Source of the DNA: Lysobacter sp. Root690
GTDB taxonomy: Bacteria > Pseudomonadota > Gammaproteobacteria > Xanthomonadales > Xanthomonadaceae
Reading direction: 5' to 3'
Assembly (NCBI RefSeq): GCF_001427785.1
Contig: NZ_LMHM01000013.1
Location: 134,237 to 198,236 of the forward strand
DNA: 64,000 bases
Below are positions 43,667-52,832 of this stretch, in pieces. Made by a program: the position numbers and the translations under genes. Within the stretch, counting starts at the first letter, position 1; the number at the start of each line of letters is the position of its first letter. The notes under the pieces are model-generated. The model did not search any database, was not told where the DNA came from, and saw only the letters and a program-made list of their open reading frames with translations.

Positions 43667-46117
43667 ATGACCCAGCCCCGCCTCGCCCCCCGCCGTGCCC
43701 GCCTGCACCGCGCCAGCCTCTACAGCGCCTGCGCGCTATCGCTGGCCAGCGGCTTGTTCGCCGGCACCGCACTGGCCCAGGAGGCCCAGGACGCCGCTCC
43801 GGCGCCGGCACCGGCCAGCGAGGCGCGCACCCTGGAGACGGTGTCGGTGCTCGGTTCGCGGCGCAGTCAGCGCTCGTCCGACACCACCTCGATCTCGCCG
43901 GTCGATGTGCTGCCGATGGCCAAGAACGCCGAGGAAGGCGCCCAGTTCGACCTCGCCCAGTCGCTGCAATACGCCGCGCCCTCGTTCAACTCGACCCGCC
44001 AGAGCGGCGCCGACGGCGCCGACCTGGTCGACTCGGCCGCGCTGCGCGGCCTGGGCTCGGACCAGACCCTGGTGCTAGTCAACGGCAAGCGCCACCACAC
44101 CACCGCGCTGCTCAATCTGTTCGGCGCGCGCAATCGCGGCAACACCGGCACCGACCTCAACACCATTCCGCTGATGGCGATCGACAGCGTCGAGATCCTG
44201 CGCGACGGCGCCGCCGCGCAGTACGGTTCGGACGCGATCGCGGGTGTCATGAACATCTCGCTGAAGAAGCGCAAAGGCTGCGAAGCGGTCGCCGGTTACG
44301 GCCAGTATTCCAAGGGCGACGGCGAGAACTGGCTGGCCAGCGCGTACTGCGGCTTCAGCCTGGGCAGCGACGGCAGCCTCGGCATCACCGGCGAGTGGCA
44401 GGACCGCGGCCGTTCCGACCGCTCCGAACCGGCCGGCAGCCCGCGCATCATCGGCGACTCGAAGGTCCGCAACGAAACCTTGTTCCTCAACGGCGACAAG
44501 CCGCTGACCGAGAACCTCGATCTGTACTTCACCCTCGGCGTGCAGAAGCGCGACGCATCCTCGGCCGCGTTCGCGCGCGACGGCCTGGGCTCGGAGGACA
44601 TTCCCTCGCGCAACTCCGCGGCGATGTACCCCGACGGTTTCGTGCCCTTCATCGACGGCGAGCTCGACGACCGCTTCGGCATCCTCGGCCTGCGCGGCAC
44701 CCTGGGCGAGTGGAACGCCGATCTTTCCTACACCCACGGTTACAACAAGCTGCGCTACACCATCAACAACACCCTCAACGCTTCGCTGGCCAATCTCGAT
44801 CTGCTGGGCGGCGGCCAGGGCGTGAGCGCGCGCAGCTTCAACGCCGGCGGGTTCTCGTTCGAACAGAACACCGTCAACCTCGACATCAACCGCTTCTACG
44901 ATCAAGTGTTCAACGGCCTCAACGTGGCCTTCGGCCTGGAACGCCGCGATGAGAAGTACAAGATCTTCGCCGGCGAACCGGGGTCCTACATCGACGCCGA
45001 CGGCGTGGGCGTCGGCGGCAACGCCGGCAGCCAGGGCTTCCCGGGCTTCCAGCCCGGCGATGCCGGCAGCCACAGCCGCGACAGCTGGGCCGCGTATGCC
45101 GACGTCGAAGCCGACTTCACCGAGCGCTTCACCGCCGGCGTGGCGGTGCGATACGAGGACTACAGCGATTTCGGCAAGACCACGACCGGCAAGCTCGCCG
45201 CCGGTTTCCGCGCCACCGACACCTTGATGTTCCGCGCCTCGGCCAGCACCGGTTTCCGCGCGCCGTCGCTGCAGCAGAAGTACTTCTCCTCGACCATTAC
45301 CGACTTCGTCAACGGCGAGCCGGTCGACGTGGTGATCGCGCCCAACGGCGGCACCATCGCCAATGCCGCCGGCCTGCCTTTGCTGACCAAGGAAAAATCG
45401 CGCAACTACACCCTCGGCCTGACCTGGTCGCCGACCGCGGATACGTCGTTGACATTGGATGCGTACCGCATCGACATTGACGACCGCATCGTGCTCAGCG
45501 GCCGCTTCGACACCACCGATCCGACCATCGGTTCGATCCTCGATTCGCTCGGCGTCGGCCAGGCGCAGTTCTTCGTCAACTCGGTCGATACCCGCACCGA
45601 GGGCGTGGACTTCACCTTCAACAACGAACGCGAACTCGGCAACGACTTCAAGCTCGGCACCTTCTTCGCCTTGAACCTCAACCGCACCAAGGTCAACGCG
45701 ATCCACGCGCCGCCGGCCCTGGTCGGCCGCGAGGACGTGCTGTTGTCCGAGCGCGAGCGCTTGTTCATCGAGCAGGGCGCGCCGAAGTCCAAGGCCGTGC
45801 TCGGCTTCGACCTGTCGCGCGGCGCCTGGGACGGCAACCTCAAGCTGATCTATTTCGGCCCGCAGACCTTGGGCACGTTCTCGGGCACCGCCGCCGGCGT
45901 GCCGAACGCGCGCTACAAGTCCAGGAGCTCGGCCGACCTGAGCGTGACCTACGCGTTCAGCGAAAACACCAAGCTCACCGTCGGCGCCACCAACCTGTTC
46001 AACGTCAAGCCGAGCCGGCAGAACCCGGACGAAACCGACAACGGACACATCTTCGACAGCGTCCAGTTCGGTTTGAACGGCACGGCCTACTTCGTGCGCC
46101 TGTGGCATAAGTTCTGA
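43667..46117 (+). CDS. TonB-dependent outer-membrane receptor
   Basis: An 816-residue receptor for active uptake across the outer membrane. A signal peptide ends ALAQ (about 37). A TonB-box-like segment (ARTLETVSVLGSRRS) is followed by the plug domain (about 65-195, with ALRGLGSDQTLVLVNGKRHH, DLNTIPLMAIDSVEILRDGAAAQYGSDAIAGVMNI). The rest is a beta-barrel ending in the terminal aromatic VRLWHKF. The plug resembles the iron-complex/vitamin B12 receptor class, but such receptors in this family also import glycans, so the substrate is open. No transport partner is adjacent. Confidence 0.93.
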   Translation: MTQPRLAPRRARLHRASLYSACALSLASGLFAGTALAQEAQDAAPAPAPASEARTLETVSVLGSRRSQRSSDTTSISPVDVLPMAKNAEEGAQFDLAQSLQYAAPSFNSTRQSGADGADLVDSAALRGLGSDQTLVLVNGKRHHTTALLNLFGARNRGNTGTDLNTIPLMAIDSVEILRDGAAAQYGSDAIAGVMNISLKKRKGCEAVAGYGQYSKGDGENWLASAYCGFSLGSDGSLGITGEWQDRGRSDRSEPAGSPRIIGDSKVRNETLFLNGDKPLTENLDLYFTLGVQKRDASSAAFARDGLGSEDIPSRNSAAMYPDGFVPFIDGELDDRFGILGLRGTLGEWNADLSYTHGYNKLRYTINNTLNASLANLDLLGGGQGVSARSFNAGGFSFEQNTVNLDINRFYDQVFNGLNVAFGLERRDEKYKIFAGEPGSYIDADGVGVGGNAGSQGFPGFQPGDAGSHSRDSWAAYADVEADFTERFTAGVAVRYEDYSDFGKTTTGKLAAGFRATDTLMFRASASTGFRAPSLQQKYFSSTITDFVNGEPVDVVIAPNGGTIANAAGLPLLTKEKSRNYTLGLTWSPTADTSLTLDAYRIDIDDRIVLSGRFDTTDPTIGSILDSLGVGQAQFFVNSVDTRTEGVDFTFNNERELGNDFKLGTFFALNLNRTKVNAIHAPPALVGREDVLLSERERLFIEQGAPKSKAVLGFDLSRGAWDGNLKLIYFGPQTLGTFSGTAAGVPNARYKSRSSADLSVTYAFSENTKLTVGATNLFNVKPSRQNPDETDNGHIFDSVQFGLNGTAYFVRLWHKF

Positions 46118-46164
46118 TCGCGCGACGCTGACGCGGTGGCGACAACGGCGATAAGATCGAAGCC

Positions 46165-46701
46165 ATGAGCGCCGATCTTATCGCCCACCTGCAGGACGTC
46201 GCCTCGGACTTCGGCGCGCTCAGCGCGCGCCGGATGTTCGGCGGCCATGGCATCTACCACGATGGGGTGATGATCGGATTGATCTCCGATGACGTGCTGT
46301 ATCTGAAGGTCGACGATCAAACCCGCGAGCGTTTCCGCGCGGCCGACAGCGAGCCTTTCATGTACACGCGGCGCGGCGAGACGGTGCCGACCAGTTACTG
46401 GTCGGTGCCGGAGGCGGCGATGGATTCGCCGCAGGATATGAAGCCGTGGTTGGTGCTGGCGTTCGAAGCGGCGTTGCGCAAGGCGAACGCGCCGCCGAAG
46501 AAGCGCAAGGCGGCGACGACATCCAAGGGCACCGGCGCGGCGAAGCAGGTTGCCGGGACGACGACGAAGTCGAAACCCAAGCCAACAGCAAAAACCGGGG
46601 CGAAGCCGAAATCCGCGCCGAAGAAATCCGCGATCAAGAAGGCCGCATCGAAGAAGGCCGCCCCGAAGAAAGCCAGACCGAAGCCAAAAGGCGCGCGCTG
46701 A
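46165..46701 (+). CDS. TfoX-N domain protein with lysine/alanine-rich tail
   Basis: A 178-residue protein. Residues about 8-105 form a TfoX/Sxy N-terminal domain (FGALSARRMFGGHGIYHDGVMIGLISDDVLYLKVDDQTRERF, then WLVLAFEAALRKA). Residues 108-178 are a low-complexity tail made almost only of K, A, P, T and S (PKKSAIKKAASKKAAPKKA), like the histone H1-type tails of bacterial nucleoid proteins. TfoX proteins regulate competence in some bacteria, but the C-terminal TfoX domain is missing here. The tail suggests nucleic-acid binding, which is inference. Confidence 0.85.
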   Translation: MSADLIAHLQDVASDFGALSARRMFGGHGIYHDGVMIGLISDDVLYLKVDDQTRERFRAADSEPFMYTRRGETVPTSYWSVPEAAMDSPQDMKPWLVLAFEAALRKANAPPKKRKAATTSKGTGAAKQVAGTTTKSKPKPTAKTGAKPKSAPKKSAIKKAASKKAAPKKARPKPKGAR

Positions 46702-46719
46702 CTACGCAGCGGCAGTCGC

Positions 46720-47106
46720 TCAGCGGATGAGGCCGATCCATCGAAAGATGGCTTCGGTCACCGGCATGCCCGTGATCTTCGAATCAGCTTTCGTGCTCAG
46801 ATCGGGCCGTACTTCGACCGCGACTTCCCAGTTGCCGCCGCCTTCGAAGTAAATGTCCGCGCCCTGCGCGACGATGCGATCGCCCGCTTTGAACTGCACG
46901 CTAATGTTGGATTCGCCGAGGGGTTCGACGTCCGCGTCCACGGTCTGCCCCGGCGCGATGCGCTCGAAGCGCTGGACGAAGCCCGCCCCGATCACTTCGA
47001 CCTCGCGCAATTCGATGGCGGAATGGTTGGTGACGCTCAGCGGAGTATCGGAGCATCCGCTCAGCAACAACGCGGCGGCGATGGCGGCGATCGATTCCAG
47101 GCGCAT
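46720..47106 (-). CDS. Small lipoprotein of unknown function
   Basis: A 128-residue protein. The start at MRLESIAAIAAALLLSGC places a lipobox (LSGC) at residues 15-18, so lipidation is likely. The body is short and beta-rich (SAIELREVEVIGAGFVQRFERIAPGQTVDADVEP, ISVQFKAGDRIVAQGADIYFEGGGNWEVAVEVRPDL). I do not recognise a family. It is convergent with the TfoX-N gene. Confidence 0.78.
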   Translation of the reverse strand: MRLESIAAIAAALLLSGCSDTPLSVTNHSAIELREVEVIGAGFVQRFERIAPGQTVDADVEPLGESNISVQFKAGDRIVAQGADIYFEGGGNWEVAVEVRPDLSTKADSKITGMPVTEAIFRWIGLIR

Positions 47107-47241
47107 GCGAGTTCCCACGAAGATTAGGCGGCGACCGCCGATTCGCGCTCGCCCCGGCAACGGGAACCCTGACCGGTCAACGTGAAGCGACGGCGAAGTC
47201 CGGACCGGCGAAGGCGGGTCGAATCATGGCGCGCCGCGCTT

Positions 47242-48126
47242 TCAGCGCTTATCCACCGCCAGCAACCAATCCAGAAACGCCTGCGCCGCCGGCCGCAGCC
47301 GCCGGTGCGAGGGATAGATCGCGTAGTACCCCCAACGCGCCGGCATCGACGGGCCGGGCAGGCGGATCAGCTGACCCGAGCGCAGGTACGGCACCACGAT
47401 CTGCTCGCGCGCCAGCGCCACGCCGATGCCTTGCGCGGCCGCCATCATCGCGTCGGTGGTGTTGCTAAAGATGTAGCGTTCCTCAAGCTTGCGGCCATGC
47501 ACGTCGGCGGCGCGAAACCAGTCGTGCCAGCCTTGCCGCGCCTGATCGGCGAGCAACGGCAGCTCGGCGATCTGCGCCGGCTCGGTCACCTGATCGATGC
47601 CGGGAAACGCCGGCGAGGCGACCGGGAACAAGGCGTCGTCCATCAGATGATGCGCGGTCAGTCCCGGCCAATGGCCGGCGCCGTGGCGCACGCCGAGGTC
47701 GGGGCCGCTGTCGTCGAAGCGGGTCAGCGCGATCTCGGTATCGACCCGCAACTGGATGTGCGGATGGGCGCGGGTGAATCCGCCCAGGCGCGGCAGCAGC
47801 CAGGTGTAGGCGAGCGAGTGCAGGGTGGTGATGCGGACCCGATCGCGCTCCTCGCGCGCCAAGCGCAGGCTGCGCAGCACGCCGTCCATGTCGGCCAGCG
47901 CGGTGCCGGCGGCATCGGCGAGCTGGCGGCCCTGGTCGGTCAGCGCGACCCCGCGCGCGTGGCGCTGGAACAGGCTCAGGCCGAGCCGGCTTTCGAGCTT
48001 GCGCACGTGGTGGCTGACCGCGCTGGCGGTCAGATGCAGTTCCTCGGCGGCGTGGGCGAAATTCTGATGCCGCGCCGCCGCTTCGAACGCCGCCAGGGCC
48101 GGCAGCCAGTCCGCTCTGAGCGCCAT
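47242..48126 (-). CDS. LysR-family regulator, GcvA-like
   Basis: A 294-residue LysR regulator. HTH: LAAFEAAARHQNFAHAAEELHLTASAVSHHVRKLE (about 12-46). The effector domain starts with DRVRITTLHSLAYTWLLPRLGGF. The start MALRADWLPAL matches the GcvA/AmpR-like subgroup, while an upstream ATG at 48177 is less likely. It is divergent from the EamA transporter gene, 386 bases away, and may regulate it. Confidence 0.92.
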   Translation of the reverse strand: MALRADWLPALAAFEAAARHQNFAHAAEELHLTASAVSHHVRKLESRLGLSLFQRHARGVALTDQGRQLADAAGTALADMDGVLRSLRLAREERDRVRITTLHSLAYTWLLPRLGGFTRAHPHIQLRVDTEIALTRFDDSGPDLGVRHGAGHWPGLTAHHLMDDALFPVASPAFPGIDQVTEPAQIAELPLLADQARQGWHDWFRAADVHGRKLEERYIFSNTTDAMMAAAQGIGVALAREQIVVPYLRSGQLIRLPGPSMPARWGYYAIYPSHRRLRPAAQAFLDWLLAVDKR

Positions 48127-48512
48127 ATCGAGCCTTGAGTAATATTTGTGGCTGGGTTCGAAAGTATGCGCTTGCATGACTTTGGCGGCCAGTCAGAATA
48201 GGCGTCAGGGAAAAGCCAGATTGTCGTCAGGGCCGGATTTCGAGCCACGACGGAACCGGCAAGTTGCTTGGCGGGATGTGCGGACGACGACAGCTTTCCG
48301 GTGTATCCGCACGCCGTTTACCGGCGACCTGCGGGTGATCCGAGCGGCCGCGAACCGCACTTGATTCGCGCTTTCGAACTTCACCGCGCGACGCGATGTC
48401 GGCGTCGAGAATTCGGATATCGCCGGCGCGCCGATCGCTGCACGCTGCCCCCAGATTCGCAAGCCGGCGCCCCCACGCCCCGGTACCGTCTTCGTCGCTT
48501 CGCGAGGTTCCC
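48127..48512. other. Divergent intergenic region between LysR and EamA genes
   Basis: No gene is seen. The left 100 bases are AT-richer near the LysR start (TTGAGTAATATTTGTGGC) and could hold its operator. I find no repeat or clear promoter in the remainder. Confidence 0.5.
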
Positions 48513-49442
48513 ATGAGTACGTCTCCATCGCTCCGCCTGCCTACCGATGCGCAGCCCGCCGCCGCACCGACCGATGAAGCCGCGACCGTGCAGAGTTGGC
48601 GCACGCCGTTGGAACTGACCATCCTCGGCGCGATCTGGGGCTCGTCGTTCCTGTTCATGCGGGTGGCGGCGAAAGACTTCGGCGCGGTGCCGCTGGTGGA
48701 AATGCGCCTGGGCCTGGGCGCGCTGATCTTGCTGCCGTTCCTGTGGAAGGCGCGGGCGTCGTTCAAGGGCGCGATCTGGGCCAAGCTGGCGATGATCGGC
48801 CTGATCAATTCGGCGATCCCCTTCATCCTGTTCGCCTGGGCCGCGCAGCGCGCGCCGGCCGGAATCGGCGCGATCACCAATTCGATGGCGGTGCTGTTCA
48901 CCGCCTTGGTCGGGTTCCTGTTCTTCGGCGAGAAGATCGGCACCCAGCGCGCGATCGCGCTATTGGCCGGATTCGCCGGCGTGGTCGTGCTGGCCAGCGG
49001 CAAGACCGCCGGCGCGAGCATCGGCTGGGCGGTCGCGGCCGGCTGTACCGCGGCGTTCCTGTACGGCATTGGCGCCAACTTGGTGCGGCGCCAGCTGACC
49101 GGCCTGCCGGCCGCGGCGGTCGCGGCGGCGACCTTGGGCACGTCGGCGCTGTTGATGCTGCCGTTCGCGATCGCCTACTGGCCCGATCATGCGATCCCGG
49201 CCAAGTCGTGGTTCTCCGCCTCAATGCTCGGCGTGGTCTGCACCGGCATCGCCTTCGTCATGTACTACCGGCTGATCCAGCGCATCGGCGCGGGCCGCGC
49301 GGTCGCGGTGACGTACTTGGTGCCGCTGTTCGGAGTGGCTTGGGGTTGGATGCTGCTGGGCGAGCCTTTGACGCTGACGATGCTGATCGCGGCGGCGTTG
49401 ATTCTGGGCAGCGTGGCGTTGAGTCAGCGGGCGGCGAAGTAG
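48513..49442 (+). CDS. EamA/DMT-family transporter
   Basis: A 309-residue inner-membrane transporter of the drug/metabolite superfamily. It has ten predicted helices arranged as two EamA repeats: LELTILGAIWGSSFLFMRVAAKDFGAVPLVEMRLGLGALILLPF at the start of the first and AAGCTAAFLYGIGANLVRR at the start of the second. The last helices read VAVTYLVPLFGVAWGWMLLGEPLTL, a typical family block. The substrate is unknown. The start is the ATG after GAGG. Confidence 0.92.
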   Translation: MSTSPSLRLPTDAQPAAAPTDEAATVQSWRTPLELTILGAIWGSSFLFMRVAAKDFGAVPLVEMRLGLGALILLPFLWKARASFKGAIWAKLAMIGLINSAIPFILFAWAAQRAPAGIGAITNSMAVLFTALVGFLFFGEKIGTQRAIALLAGFAGVVVLASGKTAGASIGWAVAAGCTAAFLYGIGANLVRRQLTGLPAAAVAAATLGTSALLMLPFAIAYWPDHAIPAKSWFSASMLGVVCTGIAFVMYYRLIQRIGAGRAVAVTYLVPLFGVAWGWMLLGEPLTLTMLIAAALILGSVALSQRAAK

Positions 49443-49492
49443 GTTTCCTCCGGTCGCGCGCGGGACACTGGCTGGCCCGGGTAATTTCAATT

Positions 49493-49577
49493 CGTCATCC
49501 CCGCGAAGGCGGGGATCCAGAGACTTCAGAGTCCTGTCGCGGTGAAGCCCTGGATTCCCGCCTTCGCGGGAATGACG
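49493..49577. repeat. Inverted intergenic repeat (GTCATCCCCGCGAAGGCGGGG family)
   Basis: Left arm GTCATCCCCGCGAAGGCGGG, right arm CCCGCCTTCGCGGGAATGAC in the opposite sense, 20-30 bases apart. The same unit is found at 52546-52765. It fills the gap before the cyclase gene. Confidence 0.88.
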
Positions 49578-49630
49578 GGCAATAGCATTCATCGCGCCGG
49601 CCATCGCAATCGTCCTTCGCGGAGAATCCT

Positions 49631-50545
49631 TTGACCTCGACCCAACACCGCGTCCAATTCGACTTCGAAATCGAATTCAGCAACGGCGGCGGCCTGCAAG
49701 GCCAGGGCTTTCGCCTCGACATCGACGGCGACGACATCGGCGATGCCGAATTGATCGACTACATCGTGCGCGACCTGCGCCTGCTGATGGTCGGACCCGC
49801 GCGCATCCTCAACAAGACCATCCTGGTCGAGGCGCACAAGCGCACGGCCGGCGCGATCGAAGGCGGCGAGATCCGCTACATCGACCTGAGCCACACCATC
49901 GAAGACGGCCTGGTGACCTACCCGGGAATGCCGGCCACGCATATCTGCGACTACCTCAGCCGCGAGCGTTCGCGCGAGTTGTACGAGGAGGGCACCCAGT
50001 TTCAGATCGGGCGCATCGACATGGTCGCCAACACCGGCACTTATATCGACTGTCCTTCGCATCGCTACGAGAACGGCAAGGACTTGTCGCAGATCGGGCC
50101 GGAAGACTGCGCCGACCTCGACGCGATCGTGGTGCGCGTGCCGGCGTCGGTGCAGGCCATCGACGACAGCCATTTCCGCGACCTGGAACTGCGCGGCCGC
50201 GCGGTGTTGGTGCATACCGGCTGGGATGTGCATTTCGCCACGCCGGCGTATGGCGTCGATCATCCGTTCCTGACCGAAGCGGCCGCGCAGTGGCTGCGCG
50301 ACTGCGGGGTCAAGCTGGTCGGGATCGACTCGGTGAATATCGACGACACTCGCGGCAAGTCGCGGCCGGTGCATTCGACCTTGCTCGGCGCGGGCATCTT
50401 GATCGTCGAACACCTGCGCAATCTGGCGGCGTTGCCCGACAGCGGTTTCAGCTTCAGCGCGGTGCCGCCGAAGGTGAAGGGCATGGGGACGTTTCCGGTG
50501 CGGGCGCTGGCGAAGATCGCTGTTGCTGTTGCATCGGTTGGCTGA
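49631..50545 (+). CDS. Cyclase-family (kynurenine formamidase-like) metal hydrolase
   Basis: A 304-residue protein. Residues about 85-300 form the cyclase domain: IDLSHTIEDGLVTYPGMP, NTGTYIDCPSHRYENGKDL (carrying the D..SH metal-ligand motif, close to HxGTHxDxPxH) and HSTLLGAGILIVEHL. An extra N-terminal 75 residues (FEIEFSNGGGLQGQGFRLDIDGDDIGDAELIDYIVRDLRLLMVG) precedes it. The start appears to be TTG after GGAGA. The substrate could be a formyl-amide or other amide, unknown. The first position of the usual HxGTH is replaced by N-T-G-T-Y. Confidence 0.88.
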   Translation: MTSTQHRVQFDFEIEFSNGGGLQGQGFRLDIDGDDIGDAELIDYIVRDLRLLMVGPARILNKTILVEAHKRTAGAIEGGEIRYIDLSHTIEDGLVTYPGMPATHICDYLSRERSRELYEEGTQFQIGRIDMVANTGTYIDCPSHRYENGKDLSQIGPEDCADLDAIVVRVPASVQAIDDSHFRDLELRGRAVLVHTGWDVHFATPAYGVDHPFLTEAAAQWLRDCGVKLVGIDSVNIDDTRGKSRPVHSTLLGAGILIVEHLRNLAALPDSGFSFSAVPPKVKGMGTFPVRALAKIAVAVASVG

Positions 50546-50548
50546 GCT

Positions 50549-50856
50549 GGAGGTCTAACCTTTGCTGATCGAAAGGCGTCGGGGCTGAAGCCCCTCCCAC
50601 AAAAGACCTCGTGGCAGCGAAGTGTGGTTGTTTAGAAGCGGCCAGGGTGGAGGTCCGATTGCATCGGATCGAACGGCGTCGGAGCTGAAGCCCCTCCCAC
50701 AAAAGATCTCGCGGTAGCGAAGTGAGGTTGTTTGGAAGTGGGGCGGTGAAAGTTCGATCGCATCTGATCGAGCAGCATCGACGCTGAAGCGCTGCTGCAA
50801 ATACTGCGAAGCGACGAGGTCTTTTGTGGGTGGGGCTTCAGCCCCGACGCTTTCCT
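50549..50856. repeat. Tandem array of about 100-bp units with GGGCTGAAGCCCC hairpin
   Basis: Two units of about 100 bases (50549-50648, 50649-50748) are clearly related, each with CGTCGGGGCTGAAGCCCCTC-like hairpins and a CCCACAAAAGAYCTCG segment. A third, diverged unit follows (50749-50815), and an inverted half copy (50816-50856) closes the array. This fills the 356-base gap between the cyclase and LysR genes, where no gene is seen. A degenerate single copy lies at 36509. Confidence 0.85.
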
Positions 50857-50901
50857 GTCAGTTGTCGGCGATCGATCACGACGGCCACACCTCGGCGCCG
50901 A

Positions 50902-51801
50902 CTACTGCAAATACGCCTGCAACGCCGCGATCGCCATGCGCACCTTCGCCGGCTGCGCATCGCGCTGCGCGGTCACTGCGAATACGCCCAGCGGCGGCAT
51001 CGACCAGTCCGGCAGCACCCGCACCGCGCGACCGTCGGCCAGCAGCGGCGTCGCGTCGGGCTCGGGTAAGCGCACGATGCCCAAGCCCTGCAGCATCATT
51101 TCCATCAAGGTGCGCGAGCTGTTGCTGACGATGCGTCCGCCGACCCGCACCCGCCGCGCGGGCTCGCCGTCGCGATGCATGTCGACGTATTCGGGTTGGT
51201 TCATCACGCTCAGGATCAACATCGGATGTTGCGCGAGTTCCTCCGGCGTCCGCGGCAGGCCGTGTTCGCGCGCGTACTCGGGCGCGGCCACCAGCAGGTG
51301 CCGCCATTCGGCCATGCGCCGCGCGATCAGGTTGGAATCGGCCAGCCGTCCCACCCGGATCGCCAGATCGATGCGTTCGGCGATCAAGTCGATCTGGCGG
51401 TCGTCGGCGAACACCCGCAGCGACAGCGCCGGATAAGCGCGCAGCAACGGCGCCAGCGCCGGCGCCAGATGCGAGGCGAAGCCCACCGGCACGGCGATGC
51501 GCAACTCGCCGCGCGGCTCATCGCGCAGATCGCCCAGGCGGCCGTCGGCATTGCGCGCGGCGTGCAGCATCGCCGCGCAATCCTCGTAATAGGCCTGGCC
51601 GATTTCGGTGGTGGTGAGCTTGCGGGTGGAGCGGTGCAGCAGCACCACGCCGGTCTCGGCCTCCAGTTGGCGCAGCTGCTGGCTGACCGCGGACGGGGTC
51701 ATGTCGAGCTCGCGCGCGGCCGCGCTCATCGAGCCCAGCTCGACCACCCGGGCGAACAGGGCCATGCGCTTGAGGCGGTCTATCGTGAAGTCCAGCTTCA
51801 T
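50902..51801 (-). CDS. LysR-family transcriptional regulator
   Basis: A 299-residue regulator. HTH region: KRMALFARVVELGSMSAAARELDMTPSAVSQQLRQLE (about 11-47). Effector domain: GELRIAVPVGFASHLAPALAPLLRAYPALSLRVFADDRQIDLIAERIDLAIRVG. The start is MKLDFTIDRL. It is divergent from the NAD(P)-binding protein gene, with 83 bases between, so that gene is its likely target. The ligand is unknown. Confidence 0.93.
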   Translation of the reverse strand: MKLDFTIDRLKRMALFARVVELGSMSAAARELDMTPSAVSQQLRQLEAETGVVLLHRSTRKLTTTEIGQAYYEDCAAMLHAARNADGRLGDLRDEPRGELRIAVPVGFASHLAPALAPLLRAYPALSLRVFADDRQIDLIAERIDLAIRVGRLADSNLIARRMAEWRHLLVAAPEYAREHGLPRTPEELAQHPMLILSVMNQPEYVDMHRDGEPARRVRVGGRIVSNSSRTLMEMMLQGLGIVRLPEPDATPLLADGRAVRVLPDWSMPPLGVFAVTAQRDAQPAKVRMAIAALQAYLQ

Positions 51802-51884
51802 GGTGATAGCGTCCAGGGCCGGATTATCGGCTGGCTTGTTAGCGAGCAGACTATATCCCGTCCCATCCACCACAGGAGTTCCCC

Positions 51885-52535
51885 ATGAACATCGTTCTGA
51901 TCGGCGCCACCGGTTACGTCGGCCGCGCCCTGCTCCAGGAAGCGCTGCAGCGCGGCCACCGCGTCACCGCCATTGCCCGCGACACCGCCGGTTTGCCGGC
52001 CCACGACGGTCTGAGCGCGAAGGCGGCGACCATCGACGGCGGCGACGCGGCCACGGTTGCGGCCTTGGTACGCGGCAGCGACGCGGTGATCGCCTCGTTC
52101 AACGCCGGAGGCTGGAAGAACCCGAATCTCGGCGCCGAGACCGTCGCCGGTTACGCTCAGATCGTCGCGGGCCTGAAGCAGGCCGACGTGCCGCGCCTGC
52201 TCGTGGTCGGCGGCGCCGGCAGCCTGGAAATCGCGCCGGGCCAACAGGTGCTCGACCAGCCCGGTTTCCCGGCCGAATACCGCGACGGCGCCGAGGCGAT
52301 GCGCAGCGTGCTGAACACCTTGCGCGAGGAGCGCGATCTCGACTGGACCTTCCTGTCGCCGGCCGCGCATCTGGTGCCGGGCGAGCGCACCGGCCGTTAC
52401 CGCATCGGCGGCGATCAGTTGCTGGTCGACGCGCAGGGCGAGAGCAACATCTCGGTGCAGGACTATGCGGTGGCGATGATCGATGAGCTGGAGCAGCCGG
52501 CGTATTCGCGCAAGCGGTTTACCGTGGCTTACTGA
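51885..52535 (+). CDS. NAD(P)-binding (NmrA-like/SDR-type) protein
   Basis: A 216-residue Rossmann protein. The nucleotide motif GATGYVGRALLQEAL (7-21) and the SDR-like RLLVVGGAGSL block mark it as an atypical short-chain dehydrogenase similar to NmrA or flavin/biliverdin reductase-like proteins. No YxxxK catalytic pair is evident. It is likely induced or repressed by the divergent LysR protein, as is common for this pair. The start follows an AGGAG site. Confidence 0.9.
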   Translation: MNIVLIGATGYVGRALLQEALQRGHRVTAIARDTAGLPAHDGLSAKAATIDGGDAATVAALVRGSDAVIASFNAGGWKNPNLGAETVAGYAQIVAGLKQADVPRLLVVGGAGSLEIAPGQQVLDQPGFPAEYRDGAEAMRSVLNTLREERDLDWTFLSPAAHLVPGERTGRYRIGGDQLLVDAQGESNISVQDYAVAMIDELEQPAYSRKRFTVAY

Positions 52536-52545
52536 TCTTGCAGGC

Positions 52546-52765
52546 CGGCATCCCCGCGAAGGCGGGGATCCAGAGGCTTCAGCGTCATCTTTCCAGATGG
52601 TCATCCCTGCCAAGGCGGGGATTCCGAGATTTCAACGTCATCCTTCAAGACCGTCATTCCCGCGAACGCGGGAATCCAGTGACTTCAAGCGTTCTCGCAC
52701 GAAAGGCCCTGGATGTTCGGCTGCGCCGAAGTAAAGCGGAGCCCGTGTTCGCGGGAATGACGGTA
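52546..52765. repeat. Cluster of GTCATCCCCGCGAAGGCGGGG-type repeats
   Basis: Three direct copies (about 52549, 52600, 52652) and one inverted partner (about 52741-52765) of the same unit seen at 49493. They occupy most of the 297-base gap between two convergent genes. No gene is seen. Confidence 0.85.
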
Positions 52766-52832
52766 GGAAGGAGGCATCGGTGTCGGAAGTTCGGAAAAAA
52801 AAGCGCAGCGTCGAGCGAGGCAACCAAGCCCC

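Noticed and set aside
44075-46108. 677-codon minus-strand frame opposite the TonB-dependent receptor
   Set aside because: The receptor has a full plug and barrel on the plus strand. The antisense frame shows no domain.
50549-50856. CRISPR array
   Set aside because: Units are about 100 bases and joined directly, without unique spacers of constant length, and no cas gene is present.
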